Assembly (NCBI GenBank): GCA_019414565.1
Contig: DXLU01000015.1
Coordinates: 1 to 59,456 of the forward strand
Origin: Collinsella sp.
GTDB taxonomy: Bacteria; Actinomycetota; Coriobacteriia; Coriobacteriales; Coriobacteriaceae
Direction of reading: 5' to 3'
DNA: 59,456 nucleotides
In this document: one piece after another, positions 17,613 to 27,721 of the stretch
Numbering within the stretch: position 1 is the stretch's first letter
How the letters are laid out: each line of letters opens with the position of its first letter
Notes under the pieces: model-generated
Told to the model about the DNA's origin: nothing
The model's input: only the letters and a program-made list of their open reading frames with translations
The model's database searches: none
Program-made: the position numbers and the translations under genes

Positions 17613-18100
17613 GACTCCCCCTCACCTTGATTCTCGGCTTGGCTCTCGGCAGCGATATGCTGCTTAAAGGCATCGCACTCATCGCCGAGCACCTGAGAGA
17701 ATTTTCCGATCAAGCGCATAATCTCGCCCTGCTCACACGGCTCAAGCGCGCCAAAGGCTCGCTGCTCGGCCTTGAGTGCCGGCAGCGCATAACGCTCGGC
17801 AAATCGCCTGCCCTCTTCGGTCAGGCTCACAACCTTGTTCTTACGACTGCCTTCGGCAAACTCCAACGTTGCGAAGCCCCGCGCCGTCAAGGTTTTAATG
17901 GCCGAGTTGATGGCCTGCTTGCTGTAGAACCATTCGCTTGTCAGACGGCTTACGGCAATACTGCCGCCCGCCGTGCTGGTATCGACGAGCATCCAGTAAG
18001 CGCAGTCCGAAAGGCCGCAGGCGCGCGAGAACTCCGAATAGATATGGTCGAGTCCATTGAGCAACCGGTCGAAGTCGACCAGCGTAACCGCACTATTCAT
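17600..18100 (-). CDS. MarR-family transcriptional regulator
   Basis: A 166-residue winged-helix regulator. The DNA-binding part is seen at about residues 50-100, with SRLTSEWFYSKQAINSAIKTL as recognition region and KNKVVSLTEEGRRFAE as the wing and following helix. It heads the exporter 2 operon and overlaps the next gene, so it most likely represses that operon and responds to a transported compound. The upstream region (18101-18180) is AT-rich with several TTTTTGAC/GTCAAAA-like stretches that may be its operator. Confidence 0.85.
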   Translation of the reverse strand: MNSAVTLVDFDRLLNGLDHIYSEFSRACGLSDCAYWMLVDTSTAGGSIAVSRLTSEWFYSKQAINSAIKTLTARGFATLEFAEGSRKNKVVSLTEEGRRFAERYALPALKAEQRAFGALEPCEQGEIMRLIGKFSQVLGDECDAFKQHIAAESQAENQGEGESCDC

Positions 18101-18217
18101 CTATCCCACCATTCGATTGTCCGATTTTTGACCAATTTTATATCTCTAGATTAGTCCGAGTTTTGACTATCGACAACAGGCTCTCCGCAAACGCGTGCAC
18201 TTTTATGGCCTATCGGC

Positions 18218-18255
18218 AGAAAAAGACCGCCGGCGCGGGGGCGGCGCCAGCGGTC
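18218..18255 (-). terminator. Rho-independent terminator of the 96-residue gene
   Basis: Stem GACCGC-GGCGC (from 18225) with GCGCC-GCGGTC (to 18255), each interrupted by one base; the minus-strand tail is TTTTT. Confidence 0.85.
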
Positions 18256-18281
18256 ACGTGAAAATCGGGTTTTATTGCCTG

Positions 18282-18572
18282 TTAGGCAGCGACGGCCTCG
18301 TAGACCGTAGCGCCCGCAAAGCTGTCATGCAGGCTCTTGCCGCAAATCCAAGGCAGCTCAACAACCTCGCAGACCGTGTTGACCAGCTCGGAGCAGTCAG
18401 TAAAGTGGCCCTTATCGTTGAGGGCCTCGCAATCCTGAACACGCCAGTAGCCATCGGTGTGCGTGATGTAGTACTCGTGATCGTTGATCGACACGAAAGC
18501 GCGCGTCTTGGAACGCAGCAGCTTCAGAAATCCTTCGAAGTCGGTCTCGACGACATCTCCAGCCTGGAACAT
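18282..18572 (-). CDS. Small hypothetical protein, 96 residues
   Basis: A small soluble protein that I do not recognise. It opens MFQAGDVVETDFEGFLKLL, carries an aromatic patch HEYYITHTDGYWRV and four cysteines in the second half. There is no signal peptide or membrane segment. The start has a perfect AGGAGG at good spacing and the gene ends at a strong terminator, so it is very likely expressed alone. Its composition matches neighbouring genes. Confidence 0.75.
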   Translation of the reverse strand: MFQAGDVVETDFEGFLKLLRSKTRAFVSINDHEYYITHTDGYWRVQDCEALNDKGHFTDCSELVNTVCEVVELPWICGKSLHDSFAGATVYEAVAA

Positions 18573-18867
18573 GATAGTTACCTCCTGGCCCGGCGCCACC
18601 ACGGCGCATTGATAAACGTTGGCACTCCTTTAGTAAAACCTTTATCAGAGGTTATACGTTCGTCATTTAGGCAAGTGGTAAAAAACCGCAGGGTAGACGG
18701 GATAAAACGTTTAACCATCCCATTTGTTTGTCACATTCTGAAGGTACTTTTATGCAAACCTACTTTCCCAATTGGAATCTATCCTTTTGGCCGGGCAATT
18801 GACCGTCTATCGTTTGAGCCCGACGGGTATGAACGGGGCATCTGCAACGCCACTACAAGGAGGCACC

Positions 18868-19389
18868 ATGGAGACTATCGAAGCGCTCATTCACCGCCGC
18901 AGCTGCCGCAAATACAGCGATCGTCCCGTCGAGGCCGAAAAGCTTGCACGTATTATCGAAGCCGGCCAATATGCACCGAGCGGCATGGGCCGCCAGCCGG
19001 TGACGTTTGTCGCCGTCACCGATCCCGCGACCGTCGAGCGTCTCTCGCAGCTTAACGCCCAAGTCATGGGTAGCAACGGCGACCCCTTCTACGGAGCCAA
19101 AACGGTTGTGGTGGTACTGGTCGACCGCAACGTGCCCACGCATCTGGAAGACGGCTCGCTCGCCATGGGCAACTTGCTCAACGCCGCCTATGCACTGGGT
19201 GTCGATTCATGCTGGATTCACCGCGCGCATGAGGTCTTTGACTCGCCCGAGGGCCTGGAGCTGCTGGCCAGCTGGAGCCTGCCCGCCGACGGCAGCCTGC
19301 GCGGTGTCGGTCACTGCATTCTGGGCTATGCCGAGGACACGCTACCCGAGCCCAAACCCCGCCGCGACAACGTCGTCTACGTAAGGTAA
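18868..19389 (+). CDS. Nitroreductase-family protein
   Basis: A 173-residue FMN-dependent oxidoreductase of the small nitroreductase group. It starts with the family hallmark IHRRSCRKYSDRPVE and has PSGMGRQPVTFVAVTD for FMN binding; the C-terminal half has the GVGHCILGYAED end. It reduces nitro, quinone or ene compounds with NAD(P)H; the natural substrate is unknown. AAGGAGG seven bases upstream supports the ATG at 18868 over an earlier in-frame ATG. No terminator is obvious; a GGGAC hairpin repeat follows. Confidence 0.88.
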   Translation: METIEALIHRRSCRKYSDRPVEAEKLARIIEAGQYAPSGMGRQPVTFVAVTDPATVERLSQLNAQVMGSNGDPFYGAKTVVVVLVDRNVPTHLEDGSLAMGNLLNAAYALGVDSCWIHRAHEVFDSPEGLELLASWSLPADGSLRGVGHCILGYAEDTLPEPKPRRDNVVYVR

Positions 19390-19404
19390 CCCAAGAGCGT
19401 CATA

Positions 19405-19443
19405 GGGGTAGCTAATTTGGGACGAGGCTATTTTAGCCACCCC
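19405..19443. repeat. GGGAC-core hairpin repeat, copy 3
   Basis: Arms GGGGTAGCTAA (19405-19415) and TTAGCCACCCC (19433-19443) pair with one mismatch around TTTGGGACGAGGCTATT. It lies just before the end of the converging gene at 19453. Confidence 0.7.
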
Positions 19444-19452
19444 ACTCGCAAC

Positions 19453-20028
19453 TTATCTTGCCGATGGAGTTGTCGTCGTTTCGTTCGTGTGGGTCGTTTC
19501 GGCGCCGTCGCCCTGTTCGCCCTCGTCCTTTTGAGCGTCGGCGATGGTGGAGGCTGCCGCGACCATGCCGCGCTGGGGCGCGACGCCCGTCTGGGTCTGA
19601 GCGCCCTCGACAACTTCTGTGCCTGCATGCGCGAGCTCGGGCGATTTAAACACCGCGTCCAAGTTGGCGCCACCGCCGGCGTAGCCAAGCGCAGCGAGTG
19701 CGATGACGATCACTGCAACGACGACCGCGATCGGCACATAACGATGCCAACCAGCAGGATTGAGCCCACTGCGGCGAGCCGCCCCGCGGCTGATGTAGCC
19801 GAGCGTGCCGTCGTGCTTGAGCTTTGAGCCCACCACGCGTTTGCGGCCCCACAGCGAGGACTCTGCCTGCATTGCCAAGCGAGCACCTGTCGAAGGATAG
19901 CCGTATTTAGTGCGCTTGAACGAGCCGTCAAACCCCGAGGCGTGTTTGCCCCACGTCACCGATGTTGTGCGTCGGTTAACCGGCGCGGCACTCCGCCTTC
20001 TGCGGCTCGGTTTTGTAGTCTCAGCCAT
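19453..20028 (-). CDS. Hypothetical single-pass membrane protein
   Basis: A 191-residue protein I do not recognise. The N-terminal 95 residues are basic and probably cytoplasmic (KPSRRRRSAAPVNRR), one membrane helix follows at about 98-118 (VPIAVVVAVIVIALAALGYA), and the C-terminal part is Ala/Thr/Glu-rich and probably outside. The start at 20026-20028 has only a weak G-rich site; an ATG 54 bases upstream is in frame. The layout resembles actinobacterial envelope-associated proteins of unknown function. Confidence 0.6.
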   Translation of the reverse strand: MAETTKPSRRRRSAAPVNRRTTSVTWGKHASGFDGSFKRTKYGYPSTGARLAMQAESSLWGRKRVVGSKLKHDGTLGYISRGAARRSGLNPAGWHRYVPIAVVVAVIVIALAALGYAGGGANLDAVFKSPELAHAGTEVVEGAQTQTGVAPQRGMVAAASTIADAQKDEGEQGDGAETTHTNETTTTPSAR

Positions 20029-20112
20029 ACGCCCCCGCACGCCGTAACCAAATCGAAACAATAACGCTTTGGACTGTAGCACACGCGTCGCGCGCGGTCA
20101 CGGGCGCCTCGC

Positions 20113-21330
20113 TCAACGGTCATCGTCCTTCAGCAAGCGCCACAGCGTTGTTCGGCTTACGCCCAGCACCTCCGCCGCACGGGTCCGGTTGCCGTGGAGA
20201 TGATCTACAACCAGATGCGCGATATCTCGCTCGGTATCGGCCAGCGGTCGCAGGATATACAGGTCGCTTTCGAGTGTCGGGGCGCCAAAGGTTGCGGTCT
20301 TAATCACGTCCTCTTGGGCGAGCACTTCCTCCGCCACAGCGCGGTCCACCGTGCCCGCCCCCACCAATATATACAGTCGTTCCGAGACCTCGCGGAGCTG
20401 CAGATAATTGCGCGGCCAGCGGTAAACATCGAGCGTCTTTGCCGCCGCGGCAGACAACGTGGGCGCTGCCGTCCCAAATGCATCAGCGAGATATTCCAAA
20501 TAGCGCGCAACCTTCGTCGACGCGGCTCCCTGCTCGGCGATTGCCGGCGCCACGCTCACCGCACAGGCGAAGCGCTCAGTCACAAAGGCAGCTTGATCAC
20601 TTTCGCTGCCGCCCGGCATGTCATTCGCCGTCAGCACCACATGGCAGCGCGTCGCCAACGCGGTGTCGGCCATCGTGGAAACGAGCTCGCGGAGACGCTG
20701 GGGGCCAACCGTGTTCCAGCCCTCAATGCAAAGTGTCAGCCCCGTTTGGAACAACGGCGATTCGGCGCTTTTGAGCACGTGGCGCCAACCGCGATCGGTA
20801 AGCTCATCGAGCGCAACGGCAACAAAGGGTTGATCGGCAAAAGGACCGTCCAGATAGAGGCGCTTGGCGATCTCGACCTGACCCGCTCCCAGCTCGCCCT
20901 CGAGCATAAGGGGCACGCCGCGCGCGTAACTCTCGGCGACCGGCGCAGCTACCGAGGCCGCCCCCTCAACGATGCCGTACGCGCTCGATTCGTAGCGGGC
21001 CTCAACTTCGTCGGCGTTGAGCCACTCGATGCCCGCATGTGCCGCGGCGCCGCGTACCTCGCGGACCACGACGACCCAAAGGCCCCCGCCTTCTTTGTCG
21101 GTGGGGCGAACGGTCAGGCTCAGGCGCGTACCCGCACGCCCCATAACCAGACGCGCGCCGTCTCCTATACGGTCGAGGCGCTCAGCGACAAAAGCCGCCA
21201 CATCCCGCTCAAGCGCCGCGTCATTCATGGTCGAAATCGCGACGTCCCCACGCGCATCGATTGCCAATGCCGAGGCCCCGGCAGCAGCCAGGGCCTCGGT
21301 CAAGATGTTCAGCTTGGCATCGCTATCCAT
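20113..21330 (-). CDS. Enhancer-binding-type regulator with degenerate ATPase domain and Fis HTH
   Basis: A 405-residue regulator. The C-terminus is a Fis-type helix-turn-helix (NRTRAAEVLGVSRTTLWRLL). The middle region has the layout of a sigma-54 activator AAA+ domain, but the Walker A equivalent reads EGELGAGQ, with Gln where the essential Lys should be, and no GAFTGA loop is visible. It should therefore bind DNA without sigma-54-dependent ATPase activity. The N-terminal 110 residues could be a sensor domain. The ATG at 21328-21330 has AGGGG upstream. It lies downstream of the yeiH permease gene on the same strand, 266 bases apart. Confidence 0.7.
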   Translation of the reverse strand: MDSDAKLNILTEALAAAGASALAIDARGDVAISTMNDAALERDVAAFVAERLDRIGDGARLVMGRAGTRLSLTVRPTDKEGGGLWVVVVREVRGAAAHAGIEWLNADEVEARYESSAYGIVEGAASVAAPVAESYARGVPLMLEGELGAGQVEIAKRLYLDGPFADQPFVAVALDELTDRGWRHVLKSAESPLFQTGLTLCIEGWNTVGPQRLRELVSTMADTALATRCHVVLTANDMPGGSESDQAAFVTERFACAVSVAPAIAEQGAASTKVARYLEYLADAFGTAAPTLSAAAAKTLDVYRWPRNYLQLREVSERLYILVGAGTVDRAVAEEVLAQEDVIKTATFGAPTLESDLYILRPLADTERDIAHLVVDHLHGNRTRAAEVLGVSRTTLWRLLKDDDR

Positions 21331-21452
21331 GATTTGCCCCTGTCCGCGGCGACGTGCAACCGCCGACGGTCGCACGACCGAGTGTTTCAAAATTGAACGA
21401 TATTGCTCACCAAACACTATAGGGCAGAAAGCGCCGTCCTGCGAGTATAGGT

Positions 21453-21545
21453 GTTGCCCCGCATCGCCATCCTGGCGGGGCGATAAGAGCTCTTCGGGAC
21501 TTATAAACCTGCGGACAAGCCATACCCGCAAGAGCTCCTATCGCT
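21453..21545. repeat. Nested hairpins between yeiH and the regulator gene
   Basis: GCCCCGC pairs with GCGGGGC (about 21454-21481), and CGATAAGAGCTCTT (from 21480) pairs, with small bulges, with AAGAGCTCCTATCG (to about 21545). They could end yeiH transcripts or attenuate the downstream regulator gene. Confidence 0.5.
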
Positions 21546-21596
21546 CCACCGCAAGCTTGCGCCCACCAGCAACCAGCACGCAAACTGGCTACTTCT

Positions 21597-22631
21597 CTAC
21601 CAGATTCCCAGTACGTGTTGCATTCCCAAGCTCATGCACGCAATGCCAATCCAGCAGCAAAAGCCCAATGCGATGGGCTTGCCGCCCTTTTTGACCAGCT
21701 CGACGATATCGGTATTAAAGCCAATAGCCGCCATGGCCATCACGATAAAGAACTTCGACAGCTCCTTGATGGGCGCCGTGATGGACACGGGAAGCTGAAG
21801 CACCGTGGTGATCACGCTCGCCAGCACAAAGAACAGCACAAACATGGGAAACGCGCGTTTAAGCGAGAACGTGCTTTTGGCGTCGCCGCCGGCCTTGCGC
21901 GCCAGATGCATCTGCCAGCATGCGAGAACCAACGTAATGGGAATAATGGCCAGCGTCCTGGTAAGCTTGACCACCGTGGCGCTCTCGAGCACATTGGCGC
22001 CGGGATGCATGCTGTCCCAAGCGCTCGCCGCAGCCGTTACCGACGAGGTGTCGTTGATGGCGGTGCCGGCAAACAGGCCAAAGCCCTCGTTGGTCAGCCC
22101 GAGCATGCCGCCGAGCGTCGGAAACACGAGCGCCGCGATAACGTTAAACAGGAAGATGACCGAAATAGCCTGGGCAATTTCGCGATCGTCGGCATCGATG
22201 ACGGGTGCGGTCGCGGCGATGGCGGAACCGCCGCAAATCGACGAACCCACACCCACAAGCGTCGCGATCTTGCTCGGCACGTTCATGACGTGGCAGAGCA
22301 CGAAGGCGACAACAAGCGAGGTCGAGATCGTCGCCACGATAATCGGCAGCGACTGGGCGCCCTTGGACAGAATCTGCGAGAGGTTCATGCCAAAGCCAAG
22401 CAGGATAACCGCGTACTGCAAGATCTTTTTGGATGTATAGGTGACGCCGGCGGCGAGCTGTTCGCGACGATTCTTGGGAAAGACGAGCGCCAGGACCATG
22501 CCAAAGAGGATGGCGAATACCGGACCGCCGACCACCTCAATTTGTTTGCCGAGCAACGTCGCGGGAATGGCGATGATCAGGCAGAACAAAACGCCTTTCC
22601 AGCGCTCGCGTACGATATTTGCCAGTTGCAT
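21597..22631 (-). CDS. YeiH-family putative sulfate exporter (UPF0324)
   Basis: A 344-residue polytopic membrane protein with about ten hydrophobic segments. The family marker GVGSSICGGSAIAA is at about residue 127-140 and NDTSSVTAAA lies in the middle. Homologues are annotated as putative sulfate exporters and are often regulated with sulfonate, taurine or cysteate catabolism; the substrate is not proven. AAGGAA supports the ATG at 22629-22631. A GntR/FCD regulator is transcribed divergently, 163 bases away, and probably controls it. Confidence 0.85.
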   Translation of the reverse strand: MQLANIVRERWKGVLFCLIIAIPATLLGKQIEVVGGPVFAILFGMVLALVFPKNRREQLAAGVTYTSKKILQYAVILLGFGMNLSQILSKGAQSLPIIVATISTSLVVAFVLCHVMNVPSKIATLVGVGSSICGGSAIAATAPVIDADDREIAQAISVIFLFNVIAALVFPTLGGMLGLTNEGFGLFAGTAINDTSSVTAAASAWDSMHPGANVLESATVVKLTRTLAIIPITLVLACWQMHLARKAGGDAKSTFSLKRAFPMFVLFFVLASVITTVLQLPVSITAPIKELSKFFIVMAMAAIGFNTDIVELVKKGGKPIALGFCCWIGIACMSLGMQHVLGIW

Positions 22632-22794
22632 ATGGGATTCCTTCTTTCTATTTCACGTTTGCGACGGCTTATGATACGGCAACATTGAGCGCAGCCTTGC
22701 GCAAACACAGACTAAGATGCCGCAATAGTTCTCGGGCAACAGCCGAATTACCCACCGCGGAGAGCTGATTCGCGGCATAATTAACAACTGACAT

Positions 22795-23526
22795 ATGAGT
22801 TTGATAGAACAGTTGCGAGGCGCTATGGAAGAATCGATGCACGTCGGCGAGCAGGAAACGAGCCTACAGGACCAGTCCTACCACACCATTCGACGCAAAA
22901 TCGTCTACCTGGACTACAAGCCGGGCGAAAAGCTGGGCGTCAAGCAACTTTGCGACGACCTGGATATGGGGCGCACGCCCGTGCGCGAGGCTTTGGTTCG
23001 CTTGGCGCAGGAAGGCCTGGTGCGCACCGTGCCCCAGAGCGGCACCTACGTCTCACCCATCAACCTCACCCTTGCCGAGAGTGCCTGCTACATCCGCGAA
23101 CATCTGGAAAAGCAGGTGATTGTGGAGTGCTGTGCGCGAGCCACGTCGGCCGGCATCGAGCAGCTCGACCGCGCCATCGTGCTGCAGGAAAAAGCCATGG
23201 CCGAAGAGGATCGCATCGGCTTCTTTTTGAGCGACAACCTCATGCATCACATGATTTTTAGCATCGCATGTCGCAGCACCGTTTGGTCGTGGCTCGAAGA
23301 GACCAATGCCGACCTGGAGCGCTTCCGCTGGCTGCGCGCCGCCACGCAGGTTCTCGACAATCGGGACATCGTGAACGAGCACAAGCAGATTCGCCGCGCT
23401 ATCGCCGGTCGCGACCCCATCGAAGCGAGCTTTTTGGTCAGCAAGCACCTGCACATGATGTTCCGCAACCAAACCGAAGTTCTGGACCAATATCCCAAGT
23501 ACTTCGAGACCAGCAAGCTCCGCTAA
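22795..23526 (+). CDS. GntR-family regulator, FCD (FadR) subgroup
   Basis: A 243-residue regulator with an N-terminal winged helix (KLGVKQLCDDLDMGRTPVRE is the recognition part, about 47-66) and an all-helical FCD ligand domain. Candidate metal ligands are the Asp and His of SDNLMHH, the His of NEHKQI and the His of SKHLH. It lies opposite yeiH with the shared control region between; GCCGC and GCGGC dyads near 22716-22765 may be operator sites. The start at 22795 lacks a strong ribosome site; an ATG at 22825 has GAGG four bases before it and is a fair alternative. Confidence 0.85.
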   Translation: MSLIEQLRGAMEESMHVGEQETSLQDQSYHTIRRKIVYLDYKPGEKLGVKQLCDDLDMGRTPVREALVRLAQEGLVRTVPQSGTYVSPINLTLAESACYIREHLEKQVIVECCARATSAGIEQLDRAIVLQEKAMAEEDRIGFFLSDNLMHHMIFSIACRSTVWSWLEETNADLERFRWLRAATQVLDNRDIVNEHKQIRRAIAGRDPIEASFLVSKHLHMMFRNQTEVLDQYPKYFETSKLR

Positions 23527-23576
23527 CCTGCCAAAAAGGGACAGGTTTATTTTGGCAGGTTTTATCTGGGCAAACG
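23527..23576 (+). repeat. GGGACAGGTTTATTTT hairpin repeat, copy 4 (45-bp body)
   Basis: CCTGCCAAAA (23527-23536) pairs perfectly with TTTTGGCAGG (23550-23559) around AGGGACAGGTTTA. The body continues TTTTATCTGGGCAAACG. It overlaps the base just after the gntR stop. Other copies of the same body lie at 31808, 34998 and 35857. Confidence 0.85.
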
Positions 23577-23581
23577 CAACA

Positions 23582-23616
23582 AGGCCCGGCTCCGCTACGG
23601 AGCCGGGTCCTTCTTG
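23582..23616 (+). terminator. Terminator of the GntR/FCD gene
   Basis: GGCCCGGCTCCG pairs with CGGAGCCGGGTC around CTA, followed by CTTCTTG. Confidence 0.75.
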
Positions 23617-23664
23617 TTAGCGCGTTTCGACAACGGAGCACCTGATGTCAGTCACCAACAGCGA

Positions 23665-23764
23665 GCGAGCCGCATTTGCGCCAAGGTGACGTGAAATGAG
23701 AGGGCGCTGACCTTCTGGTCGCGCCCTCGAAATTGAACGTCAGATTGGCGTGAATGCGGCTCGC
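23665..23764. repeat. 100-bp near-palindrome G
   Basis: Outer arms 23665-23684 and 23745-23764 match at 18 of 20 positions (GCGAGCCGCATTTGCGCCAA at left). Inside, TGACGT pairs with ACGTCA, and GAGGGCGC-GACC (from 23700) pairs with GGTC-GCGCCCTC (to 23728) around TTCT. Almost the whole stretch can fold into one long hairpin. Confidence 0.85.
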
Positions 23765-23777
23765 GCAGCGTCGAGCA

Positions 23778-23805
23778 GTTCCGGCGTTTGGTAAAACGCC
23801 GGAAC
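23778..23805. terminator. Hairpin after glmS, possible terminator
   Basis: Perfect 12-bp stem GTTCCGGCGTTT (23778-23789) with AAACGCCGGAAC, loop GGTA. No T-run on either strand, so termination is uncertain. Confidence 0.5.
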
Positions 23806-23810
23806 AGCAA

Positions 23811-25658
<1,848 letters not shown>

Positions 25659-26094
25659 AGGATAAATCCCTTCGTCCGCGTGACTGCAAAACGCCCACGC
25701 ACAAGGGGCGCTGAGACGTATAACGTTCGAGTATTGTACTCACGCAAGCGCAAGCTGATATACCAGAAGTGGTATCTCAACTTAGATACCACCCGATGCA
25801 CACATGCCCAGCCGGTCCAAACCACCACAATGGGGACAGGCACCTTTGTGGTGGTTTGGACCGGCGCGGCGGCCTATCCCGGCGAAAGATCTCAATCTGT
25901 AACAGGTAGAGCCGGTTTTGCCGTCCAGATGTTACAGATCGAGACAATTGAAAGTCGAGGTTGCAAAACCGCCACAAAGGCGCCTGCACGGTGATTGCGA
26001 TGACAGCGTCGTTTCCGCATAAACAGATCGCCCGAGACCCTAAATAGGCCACGAGCGATCTTGTGGAAGGGGTTTCAGAACCGAGGTGCACCGC
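25659..26094. other. Intergenic region upstream of glmS with repeats
   Basis: No gene seen. It holds a dyad GTGGTATC...GATACCAC near 25767-25790 just upstream of the glmS leader, hairpin C (25811-25865), a 10-bp inverted repeat ATCTGTAACA/TGTTACAGAT (25895-25904 and 25930-25939), and at 25966-25986 an inverted, diverged copy of the hairpin C arm. Confidence 0.6.
25811..25865. repeat. Palindrome C (20-bp perfect arms) around a GGGGACAG core
   Basis: Arms 25811-25830 (GCCGGTCCAAACCACCACAA) and 25846-25865 match perfectly; the 15-base loop contains TGGGGACAGG. This links the long palindromes to the GGGACAG repeat family. Confidence 0.92.
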
Positions 26095-27525
26095 CTAGGC
26101 GACGCCGTCATCCTTGTTTCGCTTGATGGTCATGAGCGCGACAATGATTGCGGCGGCGACTATCGAACCGGCCGCAAGACAAAGAAGGAAGCCGCCGATG
26201 TTGTTGATTACGTTAGGAATGAGCAGCAGGAACATACCACCGTGCGGGGCAGTACACTCGATACCCATCATGAGGGACATCACAGCTGCAACCATACCGC
26301 CGATCATACATCCGGGGATGACCTGAAGCGGATAGCTCGTGGCAAATGGAATGGCGCCCTCAGTAATATAGGAGCAGCCAAGAAGAATGGCAGCCTTACC
26401 GGAATCCTGCTCCTCCTGACTCCAAAGGCTCTTCTTGACGAGCGTGGCGATAGCGACGCCAATCGGGGGGACCATGCCGCATAGCATAACGGCAGCCATG
26501 GGTCCGTAGACGCCGGCATCAAGCATGCCAATAGCGAAGGCGTAGAGCACCTTGGAGACGGCACCGCCCATGTCAAAGTACAGCAGGCCGCAGACGATAC
26601 CGAGTACAATGTTCCCCGCACCGGTAAGGCCGCTCAGAAAATCGGTAATGGCGGCGGTGAGCATGGCAACCGGGGTGCCGACGACGTAGTACATCACAAG
26701 GCCGACGATCGCGGTAGAAAGCAGCGGTAGGATCAGGATCGGCTTAAGACCGTTGAACGCGGGCGGGAGCTTGATTCCCTTGTTGAGGTAGTAGACCAGA
26801 TAGCCTGCAAGCAGACCGGCGACGATGCCGCCGATGAAGCCCGACTTGATCTCAACCGCGATAAGACCGCCGATAAGACCGGGGACGAAACCGGGGCGGT
26901 CGGCGACGGAACTCGCGATAAAAGCGGAAAGCACCGGAACCATCATGCCGAGGCCATAAGTGGCGCCAATCTGGCTGATATAGAACGGGAGAGTGCCCTC
27001 TGCCTCAAAGGCCCAGGTGATGCCCGCGTCGCCCACTACGCTGCCGAAGGCATAACGTAAGGCGGTCAGTATGCCGCCGGCGACGACAATCGGTAGCATG
27101 TGGGAAACACCGCTCATGACATGCTTGAACACGGCAGAAGCACCGGACATTGCGGAGTTCGTAGCGACGGGCATTGCGGTCTCAGCGACTCCGCCACCGG
27201 CGATGCGCTCGGTACCGTTCTTGGCGAGCGAGCGTTCGATGGCACCCTTGGCGTCCTTGATACCCGCATCACACGTAATCTTGAGCACGTCCTTTCCGGC
27301 AAAACGCAACTCACCAGAAATCGCCTTGTCCGCGGCGAACACCACGGCATCAGCAGCCGCGATATCAGCTGCCGAAAGCTCATCCTCGGTGCCGGCAGCG
27401 CCCTGCTTCTCGACCTTGATTTCGTAACCGAGCCCAACAGCTGCGGCCTCGAGTGCCGTGGCGCACATATAGGTGTGCGCGACACCCGTGATGCACGACG
27501 TGATGGCAACGATCTTCTTGCTCAT
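26095..27525 (-). CDS. PTS fructose-type transporter subunit IIBC
   Basis: A 476-residue permease that imports and phosphorylates a sugar or polyol. The IIB domain (about 1-100) carries the phosphorylated cysteine in TSCITGVAHTYM (Cys11). After a linker, the IIC domain (about 130-470) has eight to nine membrane segments and the fructose-family stretch ITEGAIPFATSYP. There is no IIA domain and no IIA gene next to it, so it must borrow a IIA, perhaps the one at 42992-43435. It is the last gene of the glycyl radical enzyme cluster, 196 bases after the GntR/UTRA gene and a terminator-like hairpin; AGGGGAG precedes its ATG. Confidence 0.92.
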   Translation of the reverse strand: MSKKIVAITSCITGVAHTYMCATALEAAAVGLGYEIKVEKQGAAGTEDELSAADIAAADAVVFAADKAISGELRFAGKDVLKITCDAGIKDAKGAIERSLAKNGTERIAGGGVAETAMPVATNSAMSGASAVFKHVMSGVSHMLPIVVAGGILTALRYAFGSVVGDAGITWAFEAEGTLPFYISQIGATYGLGMMVPVLSAFIASSVADRPGFVPGLIGGLIAVEIKSGFIGGIVAGLLAGYLVYYLNKGIKLPPAFNGLKPILILPLLSTAIVGLVMYYVVGTPVAMLTAAITDFLSGLTGAGNIVLGIVCGLLYFDMGGAVSKVLYAFAIGMLDAGVYGPMAAVMLCGMVPPIGVAIATLVKKSLWSQEEQDSGKAAILLGCSYITEGAIPFATSYPLQVIPGCMIGGMVAAVMSLMMGIECTAPHGGMFLLLIPNVINNIGGFLLCLAAGSIVAAAIIVALMTIKRNKDDGVA

Positions 27526-27603
27526 CTTCTCCCCTATCTCATCTGGGCATTGGGTTCCTCTCGAGCGAAACCCGCTCGTCTTGACTGTATATTCACTTCT
27601 ACT

Positions 27604-27627
27604 TACTTATTTGTCAATACAAATTAA
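27604..27627. promoter_or_regulatory. Candidate operator upstream of the PTS IIBC gene
   Basis: TTACTTATTTGT followed by an imperfect dyad ATTTGT-CAAT-ACAAAT. The first half matches TTACTAATTTGT upstream of the glycyl radical enzyme gene (31743), which suggests a shared regulator. Confidence 0.45.
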
Positions 27628-27665
27628 GCATTCTTTCGTGAACGGCACCTCACGCCCCGTAAACG

Positions 27666-27700
27666 CAAAGGCGGGATCCACCTAAATGCGAACCCCGCCC
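27666..27700 (-). terminator. Terminator-like hairpin after the GntR/UTRA gene
   Basis: GGCGGG (27670-27675) with CCCGCC (27694-27699); minus-strand tail TTTGCGTTT. The bases 27652-27669 recur exactly at 59398-59415. Confidence 0.55.
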
Positions 27701-27721
27701 AAATCGTCACCGAATATATAA

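Noticed and set aside
25659..25800. A glmS ribozyme upstream of glmS
   Set aside because: The leader is short and shows no conserved ribozyme core; such ribozymes are known mainly from Firmicutes.
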